Translations under genes and position numbers: made by a program
The notes under the pieces: model-generated
Told to the model about the DNA's origin: nothing
Seen by the model: the letters and a program-made list of their open reading frames with translations, nothing else
Database searches by the model: none
NCBI GenBank assembly: GCA_944387865.1
Contig: CALXGN010000013.1
Span: 1 to 64,000, forward strand
Length of the DNA stretch: 64,000 nt
Source of the DNA: Scatomorpha stercorigallinarum
Lineage (GTDB): Bacteria > Bacillota > Clostridia > Oscillospirales > Oscillospiraceae
Direction of reading: 5' to 3'
In this document: in pieces, positions 33,267-42,368 of the stretch
Layout of the letters: each line of letters opens with the position of its first letter
Position numbering within the stretch: position 1 is the first letter of the stretch

Positions 33267-34502
33267 TCACGCCAGCTTGCGCACGAAGCTGTATTCCTCC
33301 TGATCGGGCGGCGCGGCCATGGCGCGGTCGGCGAACACGGCCCCGCGCAGCACGCTCTCGCGCCCGAAGCGCGCCCGCAGGCGGTCGATGGCCCCGTCCA
33401 GCCGCCGCTGGGCGTCCCGCCCGGCGTAGTCCGTGAACACGTCCATCTGCTCCGGCAGCGTGGCCTGGCAGAGCTCGCCCGCCCGGATGGCCACGCTGCG
33501 CAGGGCGTTCGGCCAGCGGTGGCTCTCGTCCAGCAGCTCCAGCGCCGCGGCGAGTATCTCCATGTCGCAGTCAGTGGGGTGCGGCAGCTGCACGCCGTGG
33601 CTGCGCCACTCCAGCGCGTCCGAGCGCAGCTCGAGCGTGATGTTCCCTGCCAGCAGCCCGAAGCTGCGCAGGCGGCGGCCCACGCCCTCCGCCAGGCTGG
33701 TGAGCACGGGCAGGGCGTCGGCGCGGCTGCGCATGTCCCGCGGAGGCGTGGTGCCGTTGCCCACGGACTTGGGCGGCGGCGACTCCCCCGCCCGGCGGAC
33801 GGGCGAATTTTCCCGCCCCGCGGCGCTCTCGTGCAGGTCCAGCCCCGGCTTGCCCAGCCGCAGGCGCAGAAGCTCCCCGTCCGCCTGCGCCAGGTCGCCG
33901 ATGGTGGCGATGCCCAGCTCGCGCAGCCGCCGCGAGGTGGCGCGGCCCACGAAAAGCAGCTCCTCCGCCGGCATCGGCCACACCAGCTCCTTATAATTTT
34001 CCCGGCTGATGACCGTCACGGCGTCCGGCTTTTTGTAGTCCGAGCCCAGCTTGGCGAACACCTTGTTCCAGGAGACGCCCACGCTCACCGTCAGCCCCAG
34101 CTCGCGCTTCACGCGGCGGCGTATCTCCTGCGCGGCGCTCTCGCCGTCGCGCACGGCCACGCAGCCGGTGAGGTCCAGCCAGCTCTCGTCCAGGCCGAAG
34201 GGCTCGCGCCGGTCGGTGTAACCGGCGTAGATCTTCTGCACCTCGCGCGTGAAGTGGATATAGCGGTCGAAGCGCGGCGGCAGCACCACGAGCTCCGGGC
34301 AGGCCCGGCGCGCCTCCCACAGCGCCATGCCTGTCCTGACCCCCGCGCGCTTGGCCTCCTCCGTCTTGGAGAGGATGATGCCGTGCCGCCGCTCCGCGTC
34401 CCCGCCCACGGCCATCGGCCGCCCCCGCAGCTCCGGCGCGAAGAGCAGCTCGATATTGGCGTAGCAGGCGTTGATATCCGAATGCAGTATGACTCTATCC
34501 AT
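33267..34502 (-). CDS. dinB: DNA polymerase IV (Y family)
   Basis: A 411-residue translesion polymerase. The catalytic residues are in ILHSDINACYANIE (Asp) and PFGLDESWLDLTG (Asp-Glu), and the thumb and little-finger domains are recognisable (LGKPGLDLHESAAGRENSP and the C-terminal part). The steric gate position carries Tyr in ACYANIE. The start at 34502 is fixed by homology (MDRVILHSDINA). The promoter at 34510-34538 places the mRNA start at this ATG, so the transcript should be leaderless. Confidence 0.93.
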   Translation of the reverse strand: MDRVILHSDINACYANIELLFAPELRGRPMAVGGDAERRHGIILSKTEEAKRAGVRTGMALWEARRACPELVVLPPRFDRYIHFTREVQKIYAGYTDRREPFGLDESWLDLTGCVAVRDGESAAQEIRRRVKRELGLTVSVGVSWNKVFAKLGSDYKKPDAVTVISRENYKELVWPMPAEELLFVGRATSRRLRELGIATIGDLAQADGELLRLRLGKPGLDLHESAAGRENSPVRRAGESPPPKSVGNGTTPPRDMRSRADALPVLTSLAEGVGRRLRSFGLLAGNITLELRSDALEWRSHGVQLPHPTDCDMEILAAALELLDESHRWPNALRSVAIRAGELCQATLPEQMDVFTDYAGRDAQRRLDGAIDRLRARFGRESVLRGAVFADRAMAAPPDQEEYSFVRKLA

Positions 34503-34509
34503 ACAAGAT

Positions 34510-34538
34510 ATTTTACTATCCTGTGCAGATAGAGTCAA
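34510..34538 (-). promoter_or_regulatory. Promoter of dinB, predicted leaderless transcript
   Basis: On the minus strand TTGACT (34533-34538), 17 bases, TAAAAT (34510-34515), then seven bases to the ATG at 34502. No Shine-Dalgarno sequence is present. No LexA-type dyad is obvious. Confidence 0.75.
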
Positions 34539-34546
34539 GCGGTAAA

Positions 34547-35185
34547 TTATCCTATTAGGAGATTTTTCAGCTCGTCAACTGTCTCCACAAGCGATATCGC
34601 GCCCGCGCCCAGCAGCTCGCCCGGCTCCGCGTAGCCCCAGGCGACACCTATGCAGGGGATGGAGCAGGCCCTGGCGCCAAGCACGTCGTTATCGCGGTCG
34701 CCGATCATCACGGCGCCCTCGTGGCCATAGCCGTCCAGCAGCTCGGCGATGACCTCGCTCTTCTGCGAGCGCGTGCCGTCGAATTCGCTGCCCAGCACGC
34801 GGTCGAAAAGCCCGCCGTAGCCCGCGCGCTCGAGTATGCTCCGCGTGAAGGCCGTGGGCTTGCCGGTGGCGATGGCCACGTTGCGGCCCATCGCGCGCAG
34901 CTCACGCACCAGCTCCGGCACGCCGGGATAGACGCTGCACTCGTTGAGGCCCTGCACGGAATAGCGCTCGCGGTATTTGGCCACCATCTGCTCGGCCGTT
35001 CCGGCGTCCACGCCGTAGCGCTTCATGAACTGGCCGCGCAGCGGCGGGCCCACGAAGCACCTGAGCGCCTCCAGCTCCGGCTCGTGGTAGCCGAAGGACT
35101 CGGCGGCGTACTGCACGCTCTTCATAATGCCCTCGCCCGTGTCGAACACGGTGCCGTCAAAGTCAAAGAGTATGGTCTGATACAT
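34547..35185 (-). CDS. HAD-family hydrolase, phosphoglycolate-phosphatase-like
   Basis: A 212-residue phosphatase. HAD motif I is LFDFDGTVFDTGEG (nucleophile Asp), motif II is IATGKPT, and motifs III/IV are KSEVI and MIGDRDNDVLGARA. The helical cap (about 20-85) is of the beta-phosphoglucomutase/PGP type. GCGAGGTG precedes the ATG at 35185. Substrate likely a small sugar phosphate or PPi; not resolvable. Confidence 0.87.
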   Translation of the reverse strand: MYQTILFDFDGTVFDTGEGIMKSVQYAAESFGYHEPELEALRCFVGPPLRGQFMKRYGVDAGTAEQMVAKYRERYSVQGLNECSVYPGVPELVRELRAMGRNVAIATGKPTAFTRSILERAGYGGLFDRVLGSEFDGTRSQKSEVIAELLDGYGHEGAVMIGDRDNDVLGARACSIPCIGVAWGYAEPGELLGAGAISLVETVDELKNLLIG

Positions 35186-35283
35186 ATAAACACCTCGCCA
35201 TGGGATTATATATTTGGCGCGCCGCGTTGTCAATCCTCCGCCGGCGCGCATACATGTATACTGTGAAAAAAGGAGGTCCTGCC

Positions 35284-36357
35284 ATGGAAAAGCAGCTCAT
35301 CACCCACTATTTTCTGGGCGCAAACGCCTATTCCGGCTTTTATTCGCTCTACGGCGGCTTCTGCGCCGGCGAGGGGGACTACCTGCGCGTGATAAAGGGC
35401 GGGCCCGGCACGGGCAAGTCCGCCCTCATGCGGCGCATCGGCGCGGCTGCGGAGCGGGCCGGCCACGACGTGGAGTACATCCTCTGCTCCGGCGACCCGG
35501 ACTCGCTCGACGGCGTGTACATCCCCGCGCTCGGCGTGGGCTATGCCGACGGCACCGCGCCGCATGTCCTCGACCCGGCGCTCTTCGGCGTCACGGGCAG
35601 CTATCTGGACGTGGGCGAGTGCTGCGCGCGGGTGTCGGACGCCTCCGCGCGGCGGGAGATCGCGGAGCTCACAAGGGCATACCGCGAGCATTACGCGGCG
35701 GCCTATTCCTACCTCGCCGCCGCCCGGGCGGCGGACCCGGCCGCCCGCGGCGCGCTGCTTATGGAGGCAGACCGCGAAGCGGCCCGCAGGCGCGCCCAGG
35801 CGGCCGCCGGGCGCGAGCTCTCCCCCGCCGGCGCGGACGGCGGGGAGCGGCGCGAGCGCTTCCTGCGCGCCATCACCTGCCGCGGCGAGGTCTGCTGCGC
35901 GGACACGCTGGAGGCCCTCTGCCCGCGCGTCTACGCGCTTGAGAGCGGCCTCGGGCTCGCCGGCGTGTTCCTCTCGGAGCTCGCCGCCCTCGCCCAGCAG
36001 CGCGGCTATGGGCACATCCTCTGCCGCGACCCGCTGGACCCCGAGCGGCCGGACGCCCTGCTCATCCCCGCGCGCGGCGCGGCCTATGTAGCCCTCTCCC
36101 CCGGTCAGGAGCCGCCGCTGAAGCCGGCCAGGCGGCTGCACCTGGACAGCGCGCGTCTGCGCGCCGTCCCCAAGGAGACGCGCCGGGCGCTGGACGCCGA
36201 CCGCCGGGCCGCCGCCTCCCTCCTCCGCTGCGGCGTGGAGGCCCTGGCCTCCGCCAAGCGCCTGCACGACGAGCTGGAGGCCGTCTACCGCCCGTATGTT
36301 AGCTTCCCCGCCCTCGATGAGCTCGCCGCGCGCGAGATATCCGCCCTCGGGCTCTGA
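35284..36357 (+). CDS. P-loop ATPase/nucleotide-binding protein of unknown role
   Basis: A 357-residue cytoplasmic protein with one clear Walker A, GGPGTGKSA (39-47). Behind it lies the conserved-looking ILCSGDPDSLDGVYIPALGVGYADGTAPHVLDP. The C-terminal half is Ala/Arg-rich and helical, with RGYGHILCRDPLDPERPDALLIP echoing the first block, so it may be an internal duplication with a degenerate second site. This architecture occurs in uncharacterised Clostridia proteins; function unknown. A strong AGGAGG precedes the ATG. Confidence 0.75.
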   Translation: MEKQLITHYFLGANAYSGFYSLYGGFCAGEGDYLRVIKGGPGTGKSALMRRIGAAAERAGHDVEYILCSGDPDSLDGVYIPALGVGYADGTAPHVLDPALFGVTGSYLDVGECCARVSDASARREIAELTRAYREHYAAAYSYLAAARAADPAARGALLMEADREAARRRAQAAAGRELSPAGADGGERRERFLRAITCRGEVCCADTLEALCPRVYALESGLGLAGVFLSELAALAQQRGYGHILCRDPLDPERPDALLIPARGAAYVALSPGQEPPLKPARRLHLDSARLRAVPKETRRALDADRRAAASLLRCGVEALASAKRLHDELEAVYRPYVSFPALDELAAREISALGL

Positions 36358-36363
36358 AAAGAG

Positions 36364-36388
36364 CCGCCCGGGCCAAAGGCCCGGGCGG
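36364..36388 (+). terminator. Terminator after the P-loop ATPase gene
   Basis: CCGCCCGGGCC / GGCCCGGGCGG with loop AAA, six bases beyond the stop. Confidence 0.8.
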
Positions 36389-36750
36389 ATTTACCTGTCG
36401 AAGAAGGCTTCTTGCCCCTTTAAGGGTGCAGCGCAGCCTGGGGGAAACCCCCAGCGAGGGTTTCCCCCAATCCCCCGGACTGCGTCCGGCGGCAGATGCG
36501 CTGCGCGCCCCGCTGACGTAAACCCTTCGGCAAACCAGGCCGCAGGCAAATGCATCCAAACGCAGTTTGGCCCCTCGACCCCACCGCCTTTTGAAAAAGG
36601 CGGCCGAAAACTTCAGATAGAGCTGCGCGCAGCGAACGTCGCGTAGAACAAAACCCGCGGGGCGCTCTCCCCGCGGGTTTTCTGCTTATAAGTTCCTGCA
36701 AACCTCACCGCAGCCCAGGCCGCAGGCAACTGCATCCAAACGCAGTTTGG
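36389..36750. repeat. Intergenic mosaic with a 36-bp direct repeat and hairpins
   Basis: No gene is credible here. A 36-base sequence ending CCAAACGCAGTTTGG (itself a palindrome) occurs at about 36536-36570 and 36716-36751 with one mismatch. Between them lie a CCGCCTTTT/AAAAGGCGG hairpin and a strong terminator-like stem at 36650-36681 (AAAACCCGCGGGG / CCCCGCGGGTTTT). Upstream are GGGGGAAACCCCC-type stems. The piece GCGCTGCGCGCC..CGCTGACG recurs near 53182-53203, linking this region to the element at 53161-53702. Confidence 0.6.
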
Positions 36751-37254
36751 TCAATATCCGCGGATGGGGATGGAGCCGTCGTCCTCGCCCTTTTCCACGG
36801 AGCGGATGACGATGTAGTAGCTGTAGTCGGGGCTCACCTCGACGAGCACGCGGTCGCCCGCGCGGTGGCCCATCACAGCCCTGCCGACGGGGGACTCCTT
36901 GCTGATGAGGCCCTCGGGCGCGTTCTGCCGCAGGGTGGTGACGAGGCGGATGTCCCGCTCCTCATCGTCCTCCTCGATGTAGATCTTCACTTTGTCGAAC
37001 AGGCCCACGACGCCGTCGGCCGACTTGTCCTCGATGACCTTCGCCGTGTTTATCATGCGCGTGAGGTAGCGGATGCGGCTGTCGTTGCGGTTTTTTTCGC
37101 GCTTGGCGGCCTTGTACTCAAAATTCTCGCTCAGGTCGCCGAAGGCCCGCGCCACTTTCACGTCCTCGATGAGCTTGGGCCGCAGCTCGCGCTCGCGGTA
37201 CTCCAGCTCCTCGCGCATTTTCTGGATATCGACTTCCGTCAGCTCGTCATACAA
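36751..37254 (-). CDS. GreA/GreB-family protein, second paralogue
   Basis: A 167-residue protein with the GreA layout: coiled coil with ARAFGDLSENFEYKAAKREKN (acidic tip retained) and a C-terminal FKBP-like domain with SPVGRAVMGHRAGDRVLVEV. It differs strongly from greA at 8085 in the linker (KVKIYIEEDDEERDIRLV). It starts at TTG (37254) after AAGGTG, 12 bases beyond the purL stop, so it is the last gene of the purine operon. It could be a Gre factor or an anti-Gre/Gfh-like regulator; the acidic tip argues for cleavage activity. Confidence 0.85.
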   Translation of the reverse strand: MYDELTEVDIQKMREELEYRERELRPKLIEDVKVARAFGDLSENFEYKAAKREKNRNDSRIRYLTRMINTAKVIEDKSADGVVGLFDKVKIYIEEDDEERDIRLVTTLRQNAPEGLISKESPVGRAVMGHRAGDRVLVEVSPDYSYYIVIRSVEKGEDDGSIPIRGY

Positions 37255-37266
37255 GGATATTCACCT

Positions 37267-40200
37267 TCAGATCTTGAAATAGTCCACGCCGCCCTCGAAG
37301 ATGGGCTGGTAGCGCTCGCCCGGCACGTTCTGATAGAGGGCCTCCGCCGCGCGCTCGGAGTGCGCCATCTTGCCCAGGACGCGGCCGTCCGGGCTCGTGA
37401 TGGCCTCCACGGCCAGGACCGAGCCGTTCGGGTTATAGCGTATGTCCATCGTGGGCTCGCCGTCCGGCCCGGCGTACTGGCAGGCAATTTGGCCGTTTTT
37501 CTCCAGCTCCGCGAGCAGCCCCTCGGGGCAGACGAAGCGGCCCTCGCCGTGGGACACGGGCACGGTGTACAGCTCGCCCACATGGCAGCGGGAGAGCCAG
37601 GGGCTCTTGTCGGAGGCGATGCGCGTCCGCACCAGCAGGCTCTGGTGGCGGCCGATGGCGTTGTAGGTCAGCGTTGGGCAGCCGCTGTCGGTCTCCACTA
37701 TGCGGCCGAAGGGCACGAGCCCCAGCTTTATCAGCGCCTGGAAGCCGTTGCAGATGCCGAGGATGAGCCCGTCGCGCTCATAGAGCAGCCCGTGTACGGC
37801 GTCCGTCAGCCGCGGGTTGCGGAAGAAGGAGGTGATGAGCTTGCCGGAGCCGTCCGGCTCGTCGCCGCCGGAGAAGCCGCCGGGGATGACCATCATCTGG
37901 CAGCGCCTGAGCGCCGACTCCAGGGCGTCAAGGCTCTCCGCCACGTCCGCGGGGGTGAGGTTGCGCACGACGAAGATCTCCGGCTCCGCGCCCGCGCGGC
38001 GCAACGCCCGGGCCGTGTCGTATTCGCAGTTGGTGCCGGGGAACACGGGGATGAGCGCCCGCGGGCGGGCTACGCCCACCTTGGGGGCAACGCGCCCGGC
38101 GCACTCGTAGCTCAGCGCGCGCACGCGCCCCGAGCCCTGCCCGGGCGCGGAGAGGCAGGGCAGCACGCTCTCCAGCTTGCCCTCCCAGGCGCGCTGTACG
38201 TCGTCCAGGGCGACGGTCTCATCGCCCACAGTGAAAGTATATTCGCTCACGACCTCGCCCAGCGTCTCGCCGGCAGCGCAGGACGCGCCCAGCTCGGCGA
38301 TGAAGCCACCATAAGCGGGGGCGAACAGGCGCTCAGTATCAAAAGCGCCGTCGATGCGCACGCCGAGGCCGTTGCCGGCGGCCATTTTGCACAGCCCCTC
38401 GGCGATGCCCGCGCCGCCGCAGGCCCAGCAGGAGAGCACGCGGCCCTCCGCCATTAGGCGCTCGAGCTGCTCATAGAGCGCGAGCATGGCCCCGCCGTCC
38501 AGCGGGTCGGCGGCAAAGTATGCCAGGCGGCTGCCGGCGCGCTTGAGCTCGCCGGTGACGGCCGCGGCCGTGCGGCCGGGCGTGACGGCAAAGGAGACGA
38601 GCGTGGGCGGCACGTCCAGGTCCTCAAAGCTGCCGGACATGCTGTCCTTGCCGCCGATGGCGGCCGCGCCCAACGCCAGCTGCGCGTCCAGAGCGCCCAG
38701 CAGCGCGGCGAAGGGCTTGCCCCAGCGCTCGGGCTCCGTGCGCAGGCGCTCGAAATACTCCTGCAAACTGAGATAGGCCGCGTGGCCCATGCCGGAGGCC
38801 ACGAGCTTGGATACGCTCTGCACGACGGCGATATACGCGCCGGTGTAGGGGTCCTTTTCGGAGAGGTAGGGGTCGAAGCCCCAGGCCATGGCCGAGCAGC
38901 TGGAGGTCTCGCCGTCCACGGGCAGCTTGGCGATCATCGCCTGCGCGGGCGTCAGCTGCCGCGCCCCGCCGAAGGGCATCACGACCGAGGCCGCGCCGAT
39001 GGTGGAGTCGAATCTCTCCGCCAGGCCCTTGCGGGAGCAGCAGCGCAGGCTGCCCATCAGCTTCGCCAGCCGCTCGCGCAGCGTGTCGTGCGCGCCGAAG
39101 TCCGCCGTGAAACCGGGGACGTGCGCCGCCTCGTTGGCGGCGTCCTGCGGCAGGGCGGGCACGCTCACGCGCGCGTGCTTTTCCGCGCCGTTGCTGGCCA
39201 GGAAGCTGCGTGCGATATCGACGATGGTCTTGCCCCGCCAGCTCATGCGCAGGCGCGGCTCGGCGCTCACATGGGCCACCACGGTGGCCTCTATGTTCTC
39301 CGCCGCCGCGCCGGCGAGGAAGCGCTCCGCGTCCTCCGCCGCCACCACCACGGCCATGCGCTCCTGGCTCTCGGAGATGGCGAGCTCCGTGCCGTCCAGG
39401 CCGTCGTATTTCTTCGGCACCAGGTCGAGGTCTATCTCCAGCCCGTCGGCCAGCTCGCCGATGGCCACGGAGACGCCGCCCGCGCCGAAGTCGTTGCAGC
39501 GCTTTATCATGCGCGTGATGTCCCCGTTGCGGAACAGGCGCTGGAGCTTGCGCTCCACGGGCGCGTTGCCCTTCTGCACCTCCGCGCCGCAGTCGGTAAG
39601 GCTGTGCGTGTCGTGGGCCTTGCTGGAGCCGGTGGCCCCGCCCATGCCGTCGCGTCCCGTGCGCCCGCCGAGCAGTATCACGGCGTCGCCCGGCGCGGGG
39701 CGCGAGCGGACGACGTTCTTCTCCGGCGCGGCGGCCACCACGGCGCCTATCTCCATGCGCTTGGCCACGTATCCGGGGTGGTAGAGCTCGTCCACCAGCC
39801 CGGTGGCAAGGCCGATCTGGTTGCCGTAGGAGCTGTAGCCCGCCGCGGCGGTGGTGACCAGCTTGCGCTGGGGCAGTTTGCCGGGCAGCGTGTCCTCCAC
39901 GGGCACCAGCGGGTCGCCCGCGCCGGTGACGCGCATGGCCTGATAGACATAGGCCCGGCCGGAGAGCGGGTCGCGTATCGCGCCGCCGATGCAGGTGGCG
40001 GCGCCGCCGAAGGGCTCGATCTCCGTGGGATGGTTGTGCGTCTCGTTTTTGAACATCAGCAGCCAGGGCTCGCTGACGCCGCCGTTGTCGGCGGTCATCT
40101 TCACGGAGCAGGCGTTGATCTCCTCGCTCTCGTCGAGGTCCTTCAGCGCGCCCGTGTGCTTTAAGTACTTCGCGCCGATGGTGGCGATGTCCATCAGCGT

Positions 40201-40986
40201 CACGGGCCGGCCCTCGCGCCCCAGCTCGCGGCGGATGCCCAGGTAGCGCTCGTAGCTCGCCTTCACGCGCGCGTCGGCGATGTCCGCCTCGTCGATGATG
40301 GTGCCGAAGGTGGTGTGGCGGCAGTGGTCTGACCAGTAGGTGTCCAGCACGCGCAGCTCCGTCACCGTCGGCTCGCGGCCCTCGGCGCGGAAATACTGCT
40401 GGCAGAAGGCGGCGTCCGCCGCGTCCATGGCCAGGCCCATGCGGGCGATCAGCTCGCCGATGCCCGCGCTGTCGAGCTCGTTGAAGCCCTCCACCACGCC
40501 CACGTCGGGCGGCTCGGGGTAGTCCATGGCCAGCGTGGCGCGCTCCTCCAGCGCGGCCTCGCGGCTCTCCACGGGGTTTATCACGTATTTTTTGATGCGG
40601 GAGAGCTCCTCCGCCGTCACGCCGCCGTAGAGCAGGTAGACCCGCGCCGTGCGCACGGCGGGGCGCTCCAGCTGGGACACGAGCTGCACGCACTCGGCGC
40701 AGGAGTCCGCCCGCTGGTCGAACTGCCCGGGCAGGTACTCCACGGCGAACACGGCGTCCGCCGGCGGCAGCTCATAGAGCACGTCGTCCACCTGCGGCTC
40801 GGAGAACACCACGGGCAGGCACTTTTCAAAAAGCGCCTGGTCCATGCCCTCCACGTCGTAGCGGTTGAGCAGCCGCAGCCCGGTGAGCGAGGATATGCCC
40901 AGCAGCTCCCTCAGCTCGCCCAGCATCTCCGCGGCCTCTACGTCGTAGGGCGCGCGTTTTTCCACATATACCCTGATAACAGACAT
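37267..40986 (-). CDS. purL: Phosphoribosylformylglycinamidine synthase (single-chain)
   Basis: A 1239-residue enzyme converting FGAR, glutamine and ATP to FGAM, the fourth purine step. It has an N-terminal PurS-like segment and two AIRS-type synthetase halves (RVLDTYWSDHCRHTTF, FKNETHNHPTEIEPFGGAATCIGG, GGRTGRDGMGGATGSS). A C-terminal class I glutaminase follows (about 980-1239) with the nucleophile Cys in LILGICNGFQALIKLG and FPGTNCEYD. The fusion replaces separate purS, purQ and purL genes. Its ATG follows the purD stop by one base. Confidence 0.96.
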   Translation of the reverse strand: MSVIRVYVEKRAPYDVEAAEMLGELRELLGISSLTGLRLLNRYDVEGMDQALFEKCLPVVFSEPQVDDVLYELPPADAVFAVEYLPGQFDQRADSCAECVQLVSQLERPAVRTARVYLLYGGVTAEELSRIKKYVINPVESREAALEERATLAMDYPEPPDVGVVEGFNELDSAGIGELIARMGLAMDAADAAFCQQYFRAEGREPTVTELRVLDTYWSDHCRHTTFGTIIDEADIADARVKASYERYLGIRRELGREGRPVTLMDIATIGAKYLKHTGALKDLDESEEINACSVKMTADNGGVSEPWLLMFKNETHNHPTEIEPFGGAATCIGGAIRDPLSGRAYVYQAMRVTGAGDPLVPVEDTLPGKLPQRKLVTTAAAGYSSYGNQIGLATGLVDELYHPGYVAKRMEIGAVVAAAPEKNVVRSRPAPGDAVILLGGRTGRDGMGGATGSSKAHDTHSLTDCGAEVQKGNAPVERKLQRLFRNGDITRMIKRCNDFGAGGVSVAIGELADGLEIDLDLVPKKYDGLDGTELAISESQERMAVVVAAEDAERFLAGAAAENIEATVVAHVSAEPRLRMSWRGKTIVDIARSFLASNGAEKHARVSVPALPQDAANEAAHVPGFTADFGAHDTLRERLAKLMGSLRCCSRKGLAERFDSTIGAASVVMPFGGARQLTPAQAMIAKLPVDGETSSCSAMAWGFDPYLSEKDPYTGAYIAVVQSVSKLVASGMGHAAYLSLQEYFERLRTEPERWGKPFAALLGALDAQLALGAAAIGGKDSMSGSFEDLDVPPTLVSFAVTPGRTAAAVTGELKRAGSRLAYFAADPLDGGAMLALYEQLERLMAEGRVLSCWACGGAGIAEGLCKMAAGNGLGVRIDGAFDTERLFAPAYGGFIAELGASCAAGETLGEVVSEYTFTVGDETVALDDVQRAWEGKLESVLPCLSAPGQGSGRVRALSYECAGRVAPKVGVARPRALIPVFPGTNCEYDTARALRRAGAEPEIFVVRNLTPADVAESLDALESALRRCQMMVIPGGFSGGDEPDGSGKLITSFFRNPRLTDAVHGLLYERDGLILGICNGFQALIKLGLVPFGRIVETDSGCPTLTYNAIGRHQSLLVRTRIASDKSPWLSRCHVGELYTVPVSHGEGRFVCPEGLLAELEKNGQIACQYAGPDGEPTMDIRYNPNGSVLAVEAITSPDGRVLGKMAHSERAAEALYQNVPGERYQPIFEGGVDYFKI

Positions 40987-40987
40987 T

Positions 40988-42280
40988 TCAGCCCTCCATG
41001 CCCGGCGCGTCCAGCGCCCTGGCGCCGATATCGCGGCGGTAGTGCATATTTTCAAACTTCACGTTCCCGGCCGCGGCGTAGGCGGCGGCGATGGCCTCCG
41101 GCAGCGTGTCCGCCACCGCGGTGAGGCCCAGGACGCGCCCGCCGTTGGTGACGAGCGTGCCGTCCGGCAGTTTTTTCGTCCCCGCGTGGAACACCTCCAC
41201 GCCCGAGCCCGGCAGCTGGCCGTCCGTGAGGCCGCTGATGGGGCAGCCCTTTTTATAGCTCTTCGGATAGCCGCCCGAGGCCAGCACCAGGCAGCAGGAG
41301 CACTTGTCCAGCCACTCGACGTCGATCTCCGCCAGCCTCCCGGCGGAGACGGCCTCCATCACGTCCAGCAGGTCGGTCTTGAGCAGGGGCAGCACGGCCT
41401 GCGTCTCCGGGTCGCCGAAGCGGCAGTTGTACTCGATGACCTTGGGCCCGTCCTTCGTCAGCATGAGGCCGAAATAGAGGCAGCCGCGGAAGGGCCGGCC
41501 CTCGGCGTTCATGGCGCGCATGGTGGGCAGGAAGATCTTTTCCATGCACTCGGCGGCCACCTCAGGAGTGTAATATGGGTTGGGTGCGATGGCGCCCATG
41601 CCGCCGGTGTTCAGCCCCTCGTCGCCGTCCAGGGCGCGCTTGTGGTCCATGGAGGCCACCATGGGCACGATAGTGCTGCCGTCCGTGAAGGAGAGGACGC
41701 TCATCTCCGGCCCTTCGAGGTACTCCTCGATGACCACGCGCGCGCCGCTCTCGCCGAACGCGCGGTCGAGCATGGCGTTTTTAACGGCGGCGGCGGCCTC
41801 CTCCTGCGTCATCGCCACCACCACGCCCTTGCCCAGCGCCAGGCCGTCGGCCTTGACTACTATGGGCGCGGGCACGCTCTGCACATACTCCAGCGCCGCG
41901 CCGGCGTCCTCGAACACCTCGTAGGCGGCGGTGGGGATGCCATATTTTTTCATCAGGCCCTTGGCGAACACCTTGCTGCCCTCGATCATGGCCGCGCGCC
42001 TGTCGGGGCCGAAGCAGGGCACGCCGGCACCCTCCAGCGCGTCCACCATGCCCAGGCAGAGCGGGTCGTCGGGCGTCACGACGGCGAAGTCGATGCCGTG
42101 CTCTTTGGCATAGGCCACGACGCCGGGGATGTCCGTGGCGGCCACACCGGCGCATACGGCGTCCTCCGCGATGCCGCCGTTGCCGGGCAGGACGTGTATC
42201 TCGCCGGCCTTCGGGCTCCTTTTCAGCGCGCGGACGACGGCGTGCTCGCGCCCGCCGGAGCCAATGACGAGTAGTTTCAT
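40988..42280 (-). CDS. purD: Phosphoribosylamine-glycine ligase
   Basis: A 430-residue ATP-grasp enzyme making GAR, the second purine step. The N-terminus is KLLVIGSGGREHAVVRAL, with the ATP-grasp core PIVVKADGLALGKGVVVAMTQEEA and GCLYFGLMLTKDGPKVIEYNCRFGDPETQ, and the end AVADTLPEAIAAAYA. AAGGAG sits seven bases before the ATG. The 88-base gap to purH' contains a GGGGCGGCC/GGCCGCCCC hairpin without a T-tract, perhaps a stabilising or processing element. Confidence 0.97.
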   Translation of the reverse strand: MKLLVIGSGGREHAVVRALKRSPKAGEIHVLPGNGGIAEDAVCAGVAATDIPGVVAYAKEHGIDFAVVTPDDPLCLGMVDALEGAGVPCFGPDRRAAMIEGSKVFAKGLMKKYGIPTAAYEVFEDAGAALEYVQSVPAPIVVKADGLALGKGVVVAMTQEEAAAAVKNAMLDRAFGESGARVVIEEYLEGPEMSVLSFTDGSTIVPMVASMDHKRALDGDEGLNTGGMGAIAPNPYYTPEVAAECMEKIFLPTMRAMNAEGRPFRGCLYFGLMLTKDGPKVIEYNCRFGDPETQAVLPLLKTDLLDVMEAVSAGRLAEIDVEWLDKCSCCLVLASGGYPKSYKKGCPISGLTDGQLPGSGVEVFHAGTKKLPDGTLVTNGGRVLGLTAVADTLPEAIAAAYAAAGNVKFENMHYRRDIGARALDAPGMEG

Positions 42281-42368
42281 GAAAAAACTCCTTCCAAACT
42301 TCGCAGTATCTGCCTATGCGCAGGTGACAGGCTGCGGGGCGGCCACAGGGCCGCCCCGGCCGGGTATT

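Noticed and set aside
33267..34502. Calling the gene UmuC or a LexA-controlled SOS operon
   Set aside because: The protein is DinB-like and no LexA dyad or umuD-type neighbour is visible.
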